The position numbers and the translations under genes were made by a program. Shown one piece after another: positions 49,949 through 58,539 of a stretch of 64,000 bases of DNA; the stretch's first letter is position 1, and every line of letters begins with the position of its first letter. This DNA comes from Lysobacterales bacterium (lineage in GTDB: Bacteria > Pseudomonadota > Gammaproteobacteria > Xanthomonadales > Ahniellaceae): NCBI GenBank assembly GCA_016703225.1, contig JADJCM010000001.1, positions 1,890,134 through 1,954,133 on the forward strand, given 5' to 3'. The notes beneath the pieces were generated by a model. It had not been told where the DNA came from, searched no databases, and saw nothing but the letters and a program-made list of their open reading frames with translations.

Positions 49949-51703
49949 CTACGGCGCCCGCTCGGAAGCACTGGCCGCGCGTGCCGCGCGGAACTCGCTG
50001 GCCTCGCCCCATTGCGGCCACTGCCCGGCAGCACTCAGGGTCTTGCCGACCTCGAAGTACACGCTCAGGTCCTCGATCACGCCGGCGTAGTCCCAGGCCG
50101 GATCGAACTGGTCCGCGGGCTTGTGGTAGCGGTTCGCGGTGTACTCGTCCGACCACTGCTTGCCGTACTCGGCGCCACGCGCGACGTGGGTGAGCCCGGC
50201 GCGGGCGTAGAGTGCGGGCACGCCCTGTTTGGCGAAGTTGAAGTGATCGGAGCGGAAGAAGAAGCCCTTCTCGGGTGCGGCTTCGGGCTCGGTGCGGCGT
50301 CCCTGTGCCTGGAGCGCGCCGGCGAGTAGGGCTTCCAGGTCGGGTGACTGGCCCTGGCCGATCACGCCCATGTCGAGGTTGCGGCCGCGGATCGGTAGCG
50401 CGTCCATGTTGATGACCGCCGCCATCTTGGTCAGCGACAGCGGTGGATGCGCGGCGAAGTACTTGGAGCCGAGCAGGCCGGATTCCTCCAGCGTCGGCAG
50501 CATGATCACGATCGAGCGCTCGGGCTTCGGGTCCATCGCGGCGAAGGCGTGTGCGATCTCGAGCGCGCCGGCGACGCCGCTGGCGTTGTCGATGGCGCCG
50601 TTGAGGATGTGGTCCTCGCCTTCGATCTGGTCGTTGACGCCAAGGTGGTCCCAGTGGCCCATGTACAGCACCGATTCGTCCGGCTTGCTGGTGCCCGGCA
50701 GGATCGCGACGGCGTTGTGAGAGAACGCGTTCTCCATGCTGATCGCGATGCTGGCGCTGGCTTTCGCGTTCAGCGCCACCGGCTTGAACCCCGGGGCATC
50801 GGCGGCGAGCATCAGCGCGTCGAAGTCCTTGCCGTCGGCGGCGAACAGCGCCTTCGCAGCATCCAGCGTGATCCAGCCCTGCACGTCGATGCGCGGCTCC
50901 GGGTCTTCGGCGATCGGCAGGTCGTGCTGCGGACCGGTCCAGGAGTTCACCACCACGTCCCAGCCGTAGGCGGCCGGTTCGGTGTTGTGGACGATGAACG
51001 CGGCTTTCGCGCCCTGGCGCGCGGCCTCTTCGAACTTGTAGGTCCAGCGGCCGTAGTAGGTCATGGCGCGACCCTTGAACAGGGTCTGGTCGCCGCGCAG
51101 GAAGCCGGGGTCGTTGATCAGCATGACCACGGTCTTGCCCTTCACGTCGAGGCCAGCGTAGTCGTTCCAGTTTTGCTCGGGCGCATTGACGCCGTAGCCG
51201 ACGAACACGACGTCGCTGTCCTTGAGTTCGATCCGCGGCTTCTCGACGCGCGAGCCGACCACCATCTCCTTGCCGAGCGTCAGCACTTGCTGCTGCCCGC
51301 CGACGGCAAGCGAGAGCGTGGTCCCGGCCGCGGTGCGCGTGGTCACCATCGGCACGCGCTGGAAGAACGAGGCGCCTTCGCACGGAAACGCCGCGCACGG
51401 CTTGCCGTCGGCGACGGCGGGAAGAAAGCCGATGCGCTGGAACTCGTTCTCGAAGAAGTTCAGCGTCAGCCGCTCCCCCAGCGATCCCGGGCCGCGGCCT
51501 TCGTACTCGTCCGAGGAAAGGGTCTGGATATGCCGGGCCAGATCACTGGCATCGATTGCCGCGTCCAACTTCGCGCGTGCGGGGTTGCCAAGCAGCTCGA
51601 CATACGCCGGCGGCATCGGCGGCGGTGCCGGCACTTCCGGCGGCGGCGCGTCACTGCCGCAGGCGGCGAGCACGAGGGAAACGGGAATCAGCAAGTGACG
51701 CAT
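49949..51703 (-). CDS. M28-family metallopeptidase, lipoprotein
   Basis: 584 residues; lipobox PVSLVLAACGSD (Cys about 15). An inserted PA-like domain (ELKDSDVVFVGYGVNAPEQ to GAKAAFIVHNTEPA) splits the enzyme. The M28 zinc ligands are MGHWDHLG, AIDNASGVAG, LPTLEESGLLGS (base and ligand), INMDALPI and RYHKPADQFDP. Such enzymes are aminopeptidases or peptide deacylases in the cell envelope. In an apparent operon with the TPR gene. In xanthomonads similar proteins are common. Confidence 0.92.
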   Translation of the reverse strand: MRHLLIPVSLVLAACGSDAPPPEVPAPPPMPPAYVELLGNPARAKLDAAIDASDLARHIQTLSSDEYEGRGPGSLGERLTLNFFENEFQRIGFLPAVADGKPCAAFPCEGASFFQRVPMVTTRTAAGTTLSLAVGGQQQVLTLGKEMVVGSRVEKPRIELKDSDVVFVGYGVNAPEQNWNDYAGLDVKGKTVVMLINDPGFLRGDQTLFKGRAMTYYGRWTYKFEEAARQGAKAAFIVHNTEPAAYGWDVVVNSWTGPQHDLPIAEDPEPRIDVQGWITLDAAKALFAADGKDFDALMLAADAPGFKPVALNAKASASIAISMENAFSHNAVAILPGTSKPDESVLYMGHWDHLGVNDQIEGEDHILNGAIDNASGVAGALEIAHAFAAMDPKPERSIVIMLPTLEESGLLGSKYFAAHPPLSLTKMAAVINMDALPIRGRNLDMGVIGQGQSPDLEALLAGALQAQGRRTEPEAAPEKGFFFRSDHFNFAKQGVPALYARAGLTHVARGAEYGKQWSDEYTANRYHKPADQFDPAWDYAGVIEDLSVYFEVGKTLSAAGQWPQWGEASEFRAARAASASERAP

Positions 51704-52008
51704 CGAGGTTCTCCGGCAAGGCGAATCCCGATTCTAGCCTGCGACAGCGTTGCCGCTGCGCTCCCTGATCGCGATCAGTTCCTTGCCAGTACGTTTCAAC
51801 TTCCACGCGGAGCGAATTGCAGCGGCTGTCTTGGCGGGCCGGCCGCCCCGTCAGGTCACACTCTGCTCGCCCACGATTCTCGCGCGCTGCAAGAAGCCGG
51901 CCCGCGTGTTGCCTTGACCGCCTCCCAACGCCTAGGGGCACTTCCGTAGCAGTTCTCGCGAATCAGGCGCGAGCGGCGACGACCGTTCATTCAAGCAAGG
52001 AGATTGCC
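51704..52008. other. Intergenic region, nothing recognised except a ribosome-binding site
   Basis: About 305 bases between the divergent M28 and 52009 genes. No gene, repeat or RNA was recognised. It should contain promoters for both; AAGGAG at 51997-52002 is the ribosome-binding site for the GTG at 52009. Confidence 0.5.
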
Positions 52009-52548
52009 GTGGTTCGAGCAGTTGGCGTGGTTCTGGTGCTGTGGAGCGCTCTCGCCCTTGCCGGGTGGACGTCGCCCGACGGCGAGAAGCTGGAAGACAC
52101 GGAATACCGGAAATCGAGCGGGCCATTGATTTCCTGGTTGGTCCTCGTCGCCGACGCCGAGAAGCTCTACACCGATTGGGAGAAACCGGCCAAGTTTTTT
52201 CATGCCGAGGAAACCGAGACGGTGGCGCGCAATGCGGAGATCAACGCGTTCGTCGTGTTCGGCGGCTGCGAGGCGGACGCGAGTGGGAACTGCAATGTCA
52301 CCGTCCAGTTCAAGGTCACCGCGCCCGACGGGTCGGTGTATGCGGATTCGCCGAAGATGGAAGGCTGGGTTGGAAGACCTGCGCCACCGGTGGACGCACT
52401 GCAGTTGAGTGTTGACTACCTGAAGGCGGTTCTGGAGCCGGGCGAGCAGCTCGGCAGTTACCGCGTGGTTGCAACGGTCGTGGACCAGAACTCGGGCAGG
52501 AAACTCTCGATTTCCAGGACCTTCACGGCGAAGGAAACCGGCGACTGA
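52009..52548 (+). CDS. Exported protein of unknown function
   Basis: 179 residues from the GTG at 52009, chosen for the AAGGAG six bases before and for the signal peptide (GVVLVLWSALALAG). The mature part is strand-rich, with FVVFGGCEADASGNCNVTVQF (in parts) giving a possible disulfide, and YRVVATVVDQNSGRKLSISRTF at the end, an immunoglobulin-like pattern. I cannot assign a family. It reads toward the hemerythrin operon but 108 bases and its own promoter separate them. Confidence 0.65.
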   Translation: MVRAVGVVLVLWSALALAGWTSPDGEKLEDTEYRKSSGPLISWLVLVADAEKLYTDWEKPAKFFHAEETETVARNAEINAFVVFGGCEADASGNCNVTVQFKVTAPDGSVYADSPKMEGWVGRPAPPVDALQLSVDYLKAVLEPGEQLGSYRVVATVVDQNSGRKLSISRTFTAKETGD

Positions 52549-52584
52549 AGAGCGACGGCTTGAACTTGCGATCTGCTCGGGCGC

Positions 52585-52626
52585 TTGATCCGCAGCAAGT
52601 CGCGAGCGCGCGCGATGCGCGAGAAT
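52585..52626 (+). promoter_or_regulatory. FNR/DNR-type site and -10 of the hemerythrin operon
   Basis: TTGATCCGCAGCAA (52585-52598) differs at one base from the FNR/CRP consensus half-sites TTGAT-N4-ATCAA. GAGAAT (52621-52626) lies exactly where the -10 of a class II FNR promoter (site at -41.5) should be, 4/6 to TATAAT, predicting transcription from about 52633. The ATG follows at 52657. Confidence 0.5.
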
Positions 52627-52656
52627 GGCGGCCCGATTCCGCTGCGAGAGTGCGCC

Positions 52657-53088
52657 ATGCTGGCCAAGTACCTGACCGAAGATCACCGTGACTGCGACGA
52701 CCAGTTTGCGCGCGCCGAGGCGGCCGCCAGCGACGGCGACGTCGCGGCGGCACGCGTTGCGTTCGCGGAGTTCGAGACGAATCTCTCGCACCATCTGGAG
52801 ATGGAGGAGGGCGTGCTGTTCCCCGAGTTCGAGCAGGCGACTGGCATGCACGGCGTCGGCCCGACCGCGGTGATGCGCATGGAACACGAGCAGATGCGCG
52901 GCTTGCTCGGACAGATGCAGGGCGCGCTCGCCGCTGAGGATCTGGACAGCTTTCTCGGCATCGGTGAGACGCTGAACATCCTGATCCAGCAGCACAACAT
53001 GAAGGAAGAACACATGCTCTACCCGATGGCCGAGCAGGCGCTCGCCGCTTCGGCCGAGCGGCTGCTCGAGCGCATGCAGGCGCTGTGA
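52657..53088 (+). CDS. Hemerythrin-domain protein
   Basis: 143 residues from the ATG at 52657 (an ATC-start-like frame from 52585 overlaps the promoter). Four-helix HHE pattern: TEDHRDCDDQF, SHHLEMEEGVLFPEFE, MRMEHEQMRGLL and QQHNMKEEHMLYPMAEQ supply the His/Glu ligands for a di-iron site. The arrangement resembles the hemerythrin domain of NO-repair or NO-sensing proteins (YtfE/DnrN-like) without the N-terminal Cys domain. First gene of a three-gene overlapping operon. Confidence 0.88.
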   Translation: MLAKYLTEDHRDCDDQFARAEAAASDGDVAAARVAFAEFETNLSHHLEMEEGVLFPEFEQATGMHGVGPTAVMRMEHEQMRGLLGQMQGALAAEDLDSFLGIGETLNILIQQHNMKEEHMLYPMAEQALAASAERLLERMQAL

Positions 53089-53336
53089 CCGTGGGCGGCG
53101 GCGACACGCTGGCGCTCGACGTGCGCGGCCTGCCGCCGTGCGAGCCGATGGAGCGCATCCTCGCCGCGATCGAGACGCTCGCGCCCGGCCAGTCGCTGCT
53201 GGCCACGATCAGCCGCGAGCCGCGCCCGCTGCTGCCGCTGCTGGAACAGCGCGGCTTCGCCTGGCGCATCGAACGCAACGATCCCGACTGCTGCGAGCTG
53301 CGCATCTGGCACGCGCCAGCGGACACATCACCGTGA
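53085..53336 (+). CDS. DUF2249-domain protein
   Basis: 83 residues from a GTG overlapping the hemerythrin stop. TLALDVRGLPPCEPMERILAAI and SLLATISREPRPLLPLLEQRGF and a closing CCELRIW strand fit DUF2249, a TusA-like small fold often beside hemerythrin or NO-related genes. The conserved DxRGLPPPEP-type loop is kept (DVRGLPPCEP). Known context suggests a role in nitrosative-stress or iron-sulfur chemistry; not proven. Overlaps the next gene by four bases. Confidence 0.85.
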   Translation: MTVGGGDTLALDVRGLPPCEPMERILAAIETLAPGQSLLATISREPRPLLPLLEQRGFAWRIERNDPDCCELRIWHAPADTSP

Positions 53337-54622
53337 ACACGCCGCTGGCATTGGAGCAGGCGCCGCCGATCGCGGTGCCGATGCGCTTCCTGCTGAGCGC
53401 GCCGCTGTTCGGCATGCTCGCCGCGATGCTGTTGCTGATCGGTGGCGACGAGGTGCTGGCGACGCGCTGGTCGCCGCTGCTGCTCGCGCTCACGCACCTG
53501 GTCGGGCTCGGCGTGCTGAGCATGAGCATGTGCGGTGCGTTGCTGCAGATGCTGCCGGTACTGGTGGGGGTGCAGATCGCGCAGGTGCAGGCGTTCGCGG
53601 GCGTGTGCCATGGCGGTCTGGTGCTCGGCAGCTTGCTGCTCGCGGGCGGCTTCGTCAGCGGATCGGGCGCGGTCTTCGCAGTCGCGGCCGGTGTGCTTGC
53701 GGTCGCGCTCGGCGGATTCATCGTCGTCGTCGGCCGCGCGCTGTGGCGCGCCGAGCGCCCGGACGCGAGCACGCGCGGCATGCGCCTGGCCTTGCTCGGC
53801 TTGCTTGCGACCTTGCTGCTTGGCGTCGCACTCGCGCTCGGCCATGCCGACGCCGGCGTGGGGTTGTGGCGCGGCATCGGCACCGACTTGCATCTGGTCG
53901 TCGCGCTCGCTGGCTGGGTGGCGATGCTGGTGGTCGCCGTGGCCTACCAGGTGGTGCCGATGTTCCAGATGACCGCGCCGTATCCGCAGTGGTTGCGCGT
54001 ATGGCTCGCGCCCGCAATGGCCGCGATGCTGCTGCTCGCGATCGCGACCTCGATGTGGCGCCCAGAGTGGCGGTGGTTTTCGTGGCTGGCGCTGGCGCTG
54101 CTGCTCGCCACTTTCGGGATCACGACGCTGTGGCTGCTCGGGCACCGCCGGCGCAAGGTGGGGGATGCCAGCCTCGCGTTCTGGCGCCTCGGTCTGATCG
54201 CGTTGCTCGTTGCGATCGCCGTTGGCGCGGCGTCTTGGTGGTTCGCGACCGGCGTGACGATGCAGCTCGCGGTGACGCTGTTCATCGCCGGCTTCGCGCT
54301 GTCGGTGGTCTGCGCGATGCTCTACAAGATTGTTCCGTTCCTGGTCTGGCTGCACCTGCAGCAACGCATCGGCGCGAACCCGGCAGCGCGCCATCGCATC
54401 TTCCCGCCGAACATGAAGGCGCTGTTGCCGGAGCCGCGCGCGCGCCTGCACTTCGGACTGCATCTGGCGGCGCTGTCGGTGCTGGTCGCGGCGGCATTCT
54501 GGCCTCTGCTCGTGCGCCCGGCCGCCGCACTCTGGTTCTCTGCCTTCGCCGTGCTCGCCCGCAACCTCGGGTCCGTGCTCGCGCGCTACCGCGTCGAGTG
54601 CGGGCGTATCGACCAGTGCTGA
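53333..54622 (+). CDS. Polytopic membrane protein, heme-copper-oxidase-like
   Basis: 429 residues from a GTG overlapping the DUF2249 stop, with about twelve hydrophobic helices. Conserved-looking His and aromatic positions: LTHLVGLGVLSMSMCGAL, GTDLHLVVALAGWVAMLVVAVAY, VVPMFQMTAPYP and YKIVPFLVWLHLQQRI. This matches a group of cytochrome c oxidase subunit I-like or NnrS-like proteins found with DUF2249 and hemerythrin genes in denitrifiers. A role in NO or low-oxygen response is inferred from context and the FNR site. Heme binding is not shown. Confidence 0.75.
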   Translation: MNTPLALEQAPPIAVPMRFLLSAPLFGMLAAMLLLIGGDEVLATRWSPLLLALTHLVGLGVLSMSMCGALLQMLPVLVGVQIAQVQAFAGVCHGGLVLGSLLLAGGFVSGSGAVFAVAAGVLAVALGGFIVVVGRALWRAERPDASTRGMRLALLGLLATLLLGVALALGHADAGVGLWRGIGTDLHLVVALAGWVAMLVVAVAYQVVPMFQMTAPYPQWLRVWLAPAMAAMLLLAIATSMWRPEWRWFSWLALALLLATFGITTLWLLGHRRRKVGDASLAFWRLGLIALLVAIAVGAASWWFATGVTMQLAVTLFIAGFALSVVCAMLYKIVPFLVWLHLQQRIGANPAARHRIFPPNMKALLPEPRARLHFGLHLAALSVLVAAAFWPLLVRPAAALWFSAFAVLARNLGSVLARYRVECGRIDQC

Positions 54623-54694
54623 AATCCACCGGGATGCGGGCGAGCCATTCGCTGCGGGCTTGGCGCGGTAGTACGCTTTGGCCCGGAGGTTCCC

Positions 54695-54970
54695 ATGTCC
54701 GTCAAGCCCTCGGTCTCATTGAGTCAAGAACAACACGACTTCGCTCGCGCCCTGGTTGAGCAGGGGCGCTATGGCAGCGTGAATGCCGTGGTGCAGCAGG
54801 GCATCGAGTTGTTGCGGCAACGGGAAATTGCCGAGCCGATGGAGGCGCAGGCGCTGAAGGCCCTGCTCACGTATCGGCGCGAAGGCGCGTTTGTTTCCGG
54901 CGAGCAGATGGATGCTCGCATCGCTGAGATGGCCGCTGCGGCCCGACGCGCGCATGGCCTATCAGATTGA
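54695..54970 (+). CDS. parD: ParD-type antitoxin
   Basis: 91 residues. Ribbon-helix-helix: SVSLSQEQHDFARALVEQGRYGSVNAVVQQGIELL (in parts), then a flexible tail RREGAFVSGEQMDARIAEM that wraps ParE. Typical ParD/CC2985 length. The gene is followed by the toxin with a 17-base overlap. Autorepression expected. It starts 73 bases after the membrane protein gene. Confidence 0.88.
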   Translation: MSVKPSVSLSQEQHDFARALVEQGRYGSVNAVVQQGIELLRQREIAEPMEAQALKALLTYRREGAFVSGEQMDARIAEMAAAARRAHGLSD

Positions 54971-55304
54971 GTTTTCCGCCGATGCGGAACGCGACTTCGG
55001 CCTGATCTTCGATCACCTCTACGCGAGCTACAGCGCCCTTGGCGAGAGCGTGGCCGAAGCGCTCGATCACGCCGAACGACGTACCCTTGCCATTCGTGCC
55101 GCCGTGGCTCGCATCGCACTTGCGCCACATCGAGGTGAGCGACACGACCGACTCTTGCCAGGATTGCGGCATCTGAGCATCGAACGGGCGATCTACTGGT
55201 TCGAGGTGGACGGGCATATGCGGCGTGTGCGCGTGCTGGCCGTGTTCTTCGGCGGGCAGGACCACATCCAGTTGATGCTGGAACGGTTGCTCCCGAGCGA
55301 GTGA
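54954..55304 (+). CDS. parE: ParE-type toxin
   Basis: 116 residues from the ATG at 54954 inside the antitoxin's end. RelE/ParE fold: MAYQIEFSADAERDFGLIFDHL, AERRTLAIRAAVARIALAP, LPGLRHLSIERAIYWFEVDG and VRVLAVFFGGQDHIQLMLERL. ParE family members poison gyrase or, in some groups, cut mRNA. It is complete. Confidence 0.88.
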   Translation: MAYQIEFSADAERDFGLIFDHLYASYSALGESVAEALDHAERRTLAIRAAVARIALAPHRGERHDRLLPGLRHLSIERAIYWFEVDGHMRRVRVLAVFFGGQDHIQLMLERLLPSE

Positions 55305-55425
55305 GCGTGGCCGTGGGCTGCCGCCCCCGCCGCCCGGCGCCGCAGCGCGCTGGCCTGCGCCACCCGGCTGTGGCAGGCTCGGGTCGGTACGCCGCGGGGG
55401 CGGCGAGAGGTGGCGGTGCAGGACC

Positions 55426-58272
55426 ATGCGGATCGAGGCGCTGGTGGAGGCGGTCGAAAACTCGGCTGGTTTGGTCCAGCACCCGGCCCTGCTCGATGCC
55501 GTGCTCGAGTCGATGGACGAACACGCCATCGTGGCGGTGACCGACCGCGGCGGGCGCATCCTCTACGCCAACCGCAAGTTCTGCGAACTCTCCCAGTACG
55601 AACGCCATGAACTGGTTGGCCAGGATCATCGCATCCTCGCCTCGGGGCACCATCCGCGCAGCTTCTTCCGGCAGATGTGGACGACCATCGGCCGCGGCCG
55701 GACTTGGCGCGGCACGTTCTGCAACCGCGCCAAGGACGGCAGCCGCTACTGGGTGCAGTCGACGATCGTGCCGATCGCGGGCGAGGACGGGCGGCCGATG
55801 CTGTACGTGGCGCTGCGCACCGACGTCAGCGACCTGAAGGCTGCGGAGCGTTCCGCGCAGGAGAGCGAGGCCAGTTTCCGCTCGCTGTTCGACAGCGTGC
55901 AGGAGACCGTCTACGTGCAAGCCGACGACGGCAGCTTCCTCGCGGTCAATGCCGGCGCCGAGCGCATGTACGGCCTGCCGCGCGAATGGTTCGTGGGCAA
56001 GACGCCGCTCGACGTCGCCGCACCCGGACGCAACGACCTGGCGGCGCTCGGCGCCATCCACACTCGCGCGCTCACCGGCGAACCGCAGTGCTTCGAGTTC
56101 TGGGGACGGCGCGGCGACGGCAGCGAGTTCCCGAAGGAGGTGCACCTGACCCGCGGCGTCTGGTTCGGGCGGCCGGTGATCTTCGCGTTGGCGCAGGACA
56201 TCAGCGCGCGCAAGCGTGACGAGGCCAGCCTGCGGCTCGCGGCGAGCGTGTTCGCGCACGCCAACGAGGCGATCCTGGTGACCAACCGCGACGGCGTGGT
56301 GCTGGAGGTGAACGAGGCCTTCTGCCGCATCACCGGCTATGCGCGCGAGGAAGTGCTCGGCAAGCGCTCCACCGTGCTGCGTTCCGACCGCCAGGGGCGC
56401 GAGTATTTCGCGCTGGTGCAGCAGACGCTGGACCAGACCGGCACCTGGACCGGCGAGATCTGGGGCCGGCGCCGCGACGGCCGCGTGTTCCCGGTGCGTC
56501 AGACGGTCAGCGCGGTGCGCGACGACCGCGGCCAGATCCTGCACTACGTCTCGCTGTTCTACGACATCACCGATGTCAAGAAGCAGGAAAAACTGTTGCA
56601 GCACCGCGCCCTGCACGACGTGCTCACCGGGCTGCCCAACCGCGCCCTGCTCGCCGAGCGCCTGCGCCAGGCGATGACGGAGAGCGTACGCGCCGGCACG
56701 ACGCTGGCGGTGGCCTACCTGGATCTCGACGGCTTCAAGGAAATCAACGACGCCCAGGGCCACGAGACCGGCGACCGCGTGCTGGTCGAGCTGGCGCAGC
56801 GCTTCCTGGGCGGCCTGCGCGCCGGCGACATGCTCGCACGGCTCGGCGGTGACGAGTTCGTCGCGGTCATGCCCGAGCTCGATGGCCAGAACCAGAGCCT
56901 GCCCCTGCTCGACCGGCTGGTCGAGGTGGTGTCGCGTCCGGTGGAGATCGGCGAGCTGCAGCTGCGGGTGTCGGCGAGCATCGGCGTCACCTTCTACCCG
57001 CAGGCGGATACGACGCTGGAACCGGACCAGCTGGTGCGCCAGGCCGACCAGGCCATGTACAAGGCCAAGCAATCCGGCAAGGGCCGCTACCACCTGTTCG
57101 ACGCCGAGCAAGATCGCGTGTTGCGCAGCCGTTTCGACGTGATCGAACAGGTGCGCCGCGCGCTCGAGCGCGACGAGTTCCGTCTGTACTACCAGCCCAA
57201 GGTCAACCTTCGCAGCGGCGAAGTGCTCGGCGTCGAGGCGTTGTTGCGCTGGACGGTGCCGGGCGGCGAACCGCGGCTGCCGGACGAGTTTCTACCGCAA
57301 CTCGAGGGCCATGCGCTGGAGCTCGCGCTCGGCCAATGCGTGCTGGAGATGGCCGCGGCCCAGGCGCTGTCCTGGCGCCGACAGGGACTGCACCTGCCGG
57401 TCAGCGTCAACGTCAGCGCCGCGCAGCTCGACCAGCCGCAGTTCGCCGCCGGCCTGTCGGCGCTGCTGGCGCGCCATCCGGGGCTGCAGCCCGAGGACCT
57501 GGAACTGGAAGTACTGGAGACCAGCGCGCTCGCCGACCTCGATCGCACCGCCGCGCTGATCTACGACTGCCACCGCATCGGCGTGCACTTCGCGCTCGAT
57601 GATTTTGGCACCGGCTATTCCTCGCTGTCCTACCTGAAGCGCCTGCCGGTGCGCCAGCTCAAGATCGACCGCAGCTTCGTCGGCGACCTGCTCGACGACG
57701 CCGACAACCTGGCCATCCTCGACAGCGTGCAGGGCCTGGCGCGCGCCTTCGCGCGCGAGGTGATTGCCGAGGGCGTGGAATCGCTGGAGCAGGGCGAGAT
57801 CCTGCTGCGCATGGGTTGCGAAATGGCCCAGGGCTATGCCATCGCGCGGCCGATGCCGCCCGAGGCGATCGCGGACTGGATCGCCACCTGGCGCCCGGAC
57901 CCGCGCTGGCAACGCTGCGCGCCGATCCGGCGCGAGGCGATCCCGACCCTGGCGCTGCTGATCGGGCACCGCGCCTGGCTGCGCTCGCTGCAGGCGAGCG
58001 TGCATGGTGCGGTTGCAGTCTCGTCCCAGGTCGAGGCGCGCCACGCCCGCTGCGGGCAATGGCTGGGCGCGCAGCCCGACGAGCGCGAGACCCATCCCGA
58101 ACTGCAGCGCGCGATCGAACTGCATCGCGACATCCACCGCCAGGGCGACGCGTGGCTCGCCCGCGCCCGCCGCGGCGAGGCCGGCGCGCCCTCAGGTCTG
58201 GCCGCGATCGAGCAACAAAGCGAAGCCCTCGCCCACACCCTCGAAGCCCTGCTCGACCACCCCGCACCCTAA
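55426..58272 (+). CDS. PAS-PAS-PAS-GGDEF-EAL protein with C-terminal CZB zinc-binding domain
   Basis: 948 residues, soluble. Three PAS regions (about 28-140, 150-265 and 270-390; GRILYANRKFCELSQYER, FLAVNAGAERMYGLPREW and VVLEVNEAFCRITGYARE) sense unknown ligands. The diguanylate cyclase has an intact GGDEF at 474-478; the EAL domain has EALLRW at 604 and DDFGTGYSSLSYL, so both activities are possible for c-di-GMP. Residues ~845-945 have HRAWLRSLQ, RHARCGQWLG and ELHRDIHRQGDAW, the His/Cys pattern of the CZB domain. Its 3' end lies in a 74-base repeat. Confidence 0.93.
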   Translation: MRIEALVEAVENSAGLVQHPALLDAVLESMDEHAIVAVTDRGGRILYANRKFCELSQYERHELVGQDHRILASGHHPRSFFRQMWTTIGRGRTWRGTFCNRAKDGSRYWVQSTIVPIAGEDGRPMLYVALRTDVSDLKAAERSAQESEASFRSLFDSVQETVYVQADDGSFLAVNAGAERMYGLPREWFVGKTPLDVAAPGRNDLAALGAIHTRALTGEPQCFEFWGRRGDGSEFPKEVHLTRGVWFGRPVIFALAQDISARKRDEASLRLAASVFAHANEAILVTNRDGVVLEVNEAFCRITGYAREEVLGKRSTVLRSDRQGREYFALVQQTLDQTGTWTGEIWGRRRDGRVFPVRQTVSAVRDDRGQILHYVSLFYDITDVKKQEKLLQHRALHDVLTGLPNRALLAERLRQAMTESVRAGTTLAVAYLDLDGFKEINDAQGHETGDRVLVELAQRFLGGLRAGDMLARLGGDEFVAVMPELDGQNQSLPLLDRLVEVVSRPVEIGELQLRVSASIGVTFYPQADTTLEPDQLVRQADQAMYKAKQSGKGRYHLFDAEQDRVLRSRFDVIEQVRRALERDEFRLYYQPKVNLRSGEVLGVEALLRWTVPGGEPRLPDEFLPQLEGHALELALGQCVLEMAAAQALSWRRQGLHLPVSVNVSAAQLDQPQFAAGLSALLARHPGLQPEDLELEVLETSALADLDRTAALIYDCHRIGVHFALDDFGTGYSSLSYLKRLPVRQLKIDRSFVGDLLDDADNLAILDSVQGLARAFAREVIAEGVESLEQGEILLRMGCEMAQGYAIARPMPPEAIADWIATWRPDPRWQRCAPIRREAIPTLALLIGHRAWLRSLQASVHGAVAVSSQVEARHARCGQWLGAQPDERETHPELQRAIELHRDIHRQGDAWLARARRGEAGAPSGLAAIEQQSEALAHTLEALLDHPAP

Positions 58273-58317
58273 CCCCGCGGGGTGGCGCGGTAGGCGTCGA
58301 GGTCGGCGGGGGTGTCG
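58244..58317. repeat. Direct repeat A at the left of the DUF3800 cassette
   Basis: 74 bases, with four differences from 59587-59660. It carries the last codons and stop of the GGDEF gene and, on the minus strand, the last codons and stop of the mocA-like gene (TPADLDAYRATPRG), so it is the junction of two convergent genes. Confidence 0.9.
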
Positions 58318-58539
58318 GACTTCGCGTTGTCGATGTTCGGCGCAGGCGCCGTCAGGCAGCTCGATGGCGGGTTTGCTTGGTTGGGACACCTCTCTGGGCA
58401 CGCGGCCCTTTTTCGCCTTCGCCTTGACGCCAGGCTCCGTCGAAGAGACACTGCGACGGCAGGCAAGCGCAAGACCTGTAGAGGTCGTTGGCAACAGCGG
58501 CAGCCCGCACGGGTGGGATCCTCGAACTTGGGGCCTGCA

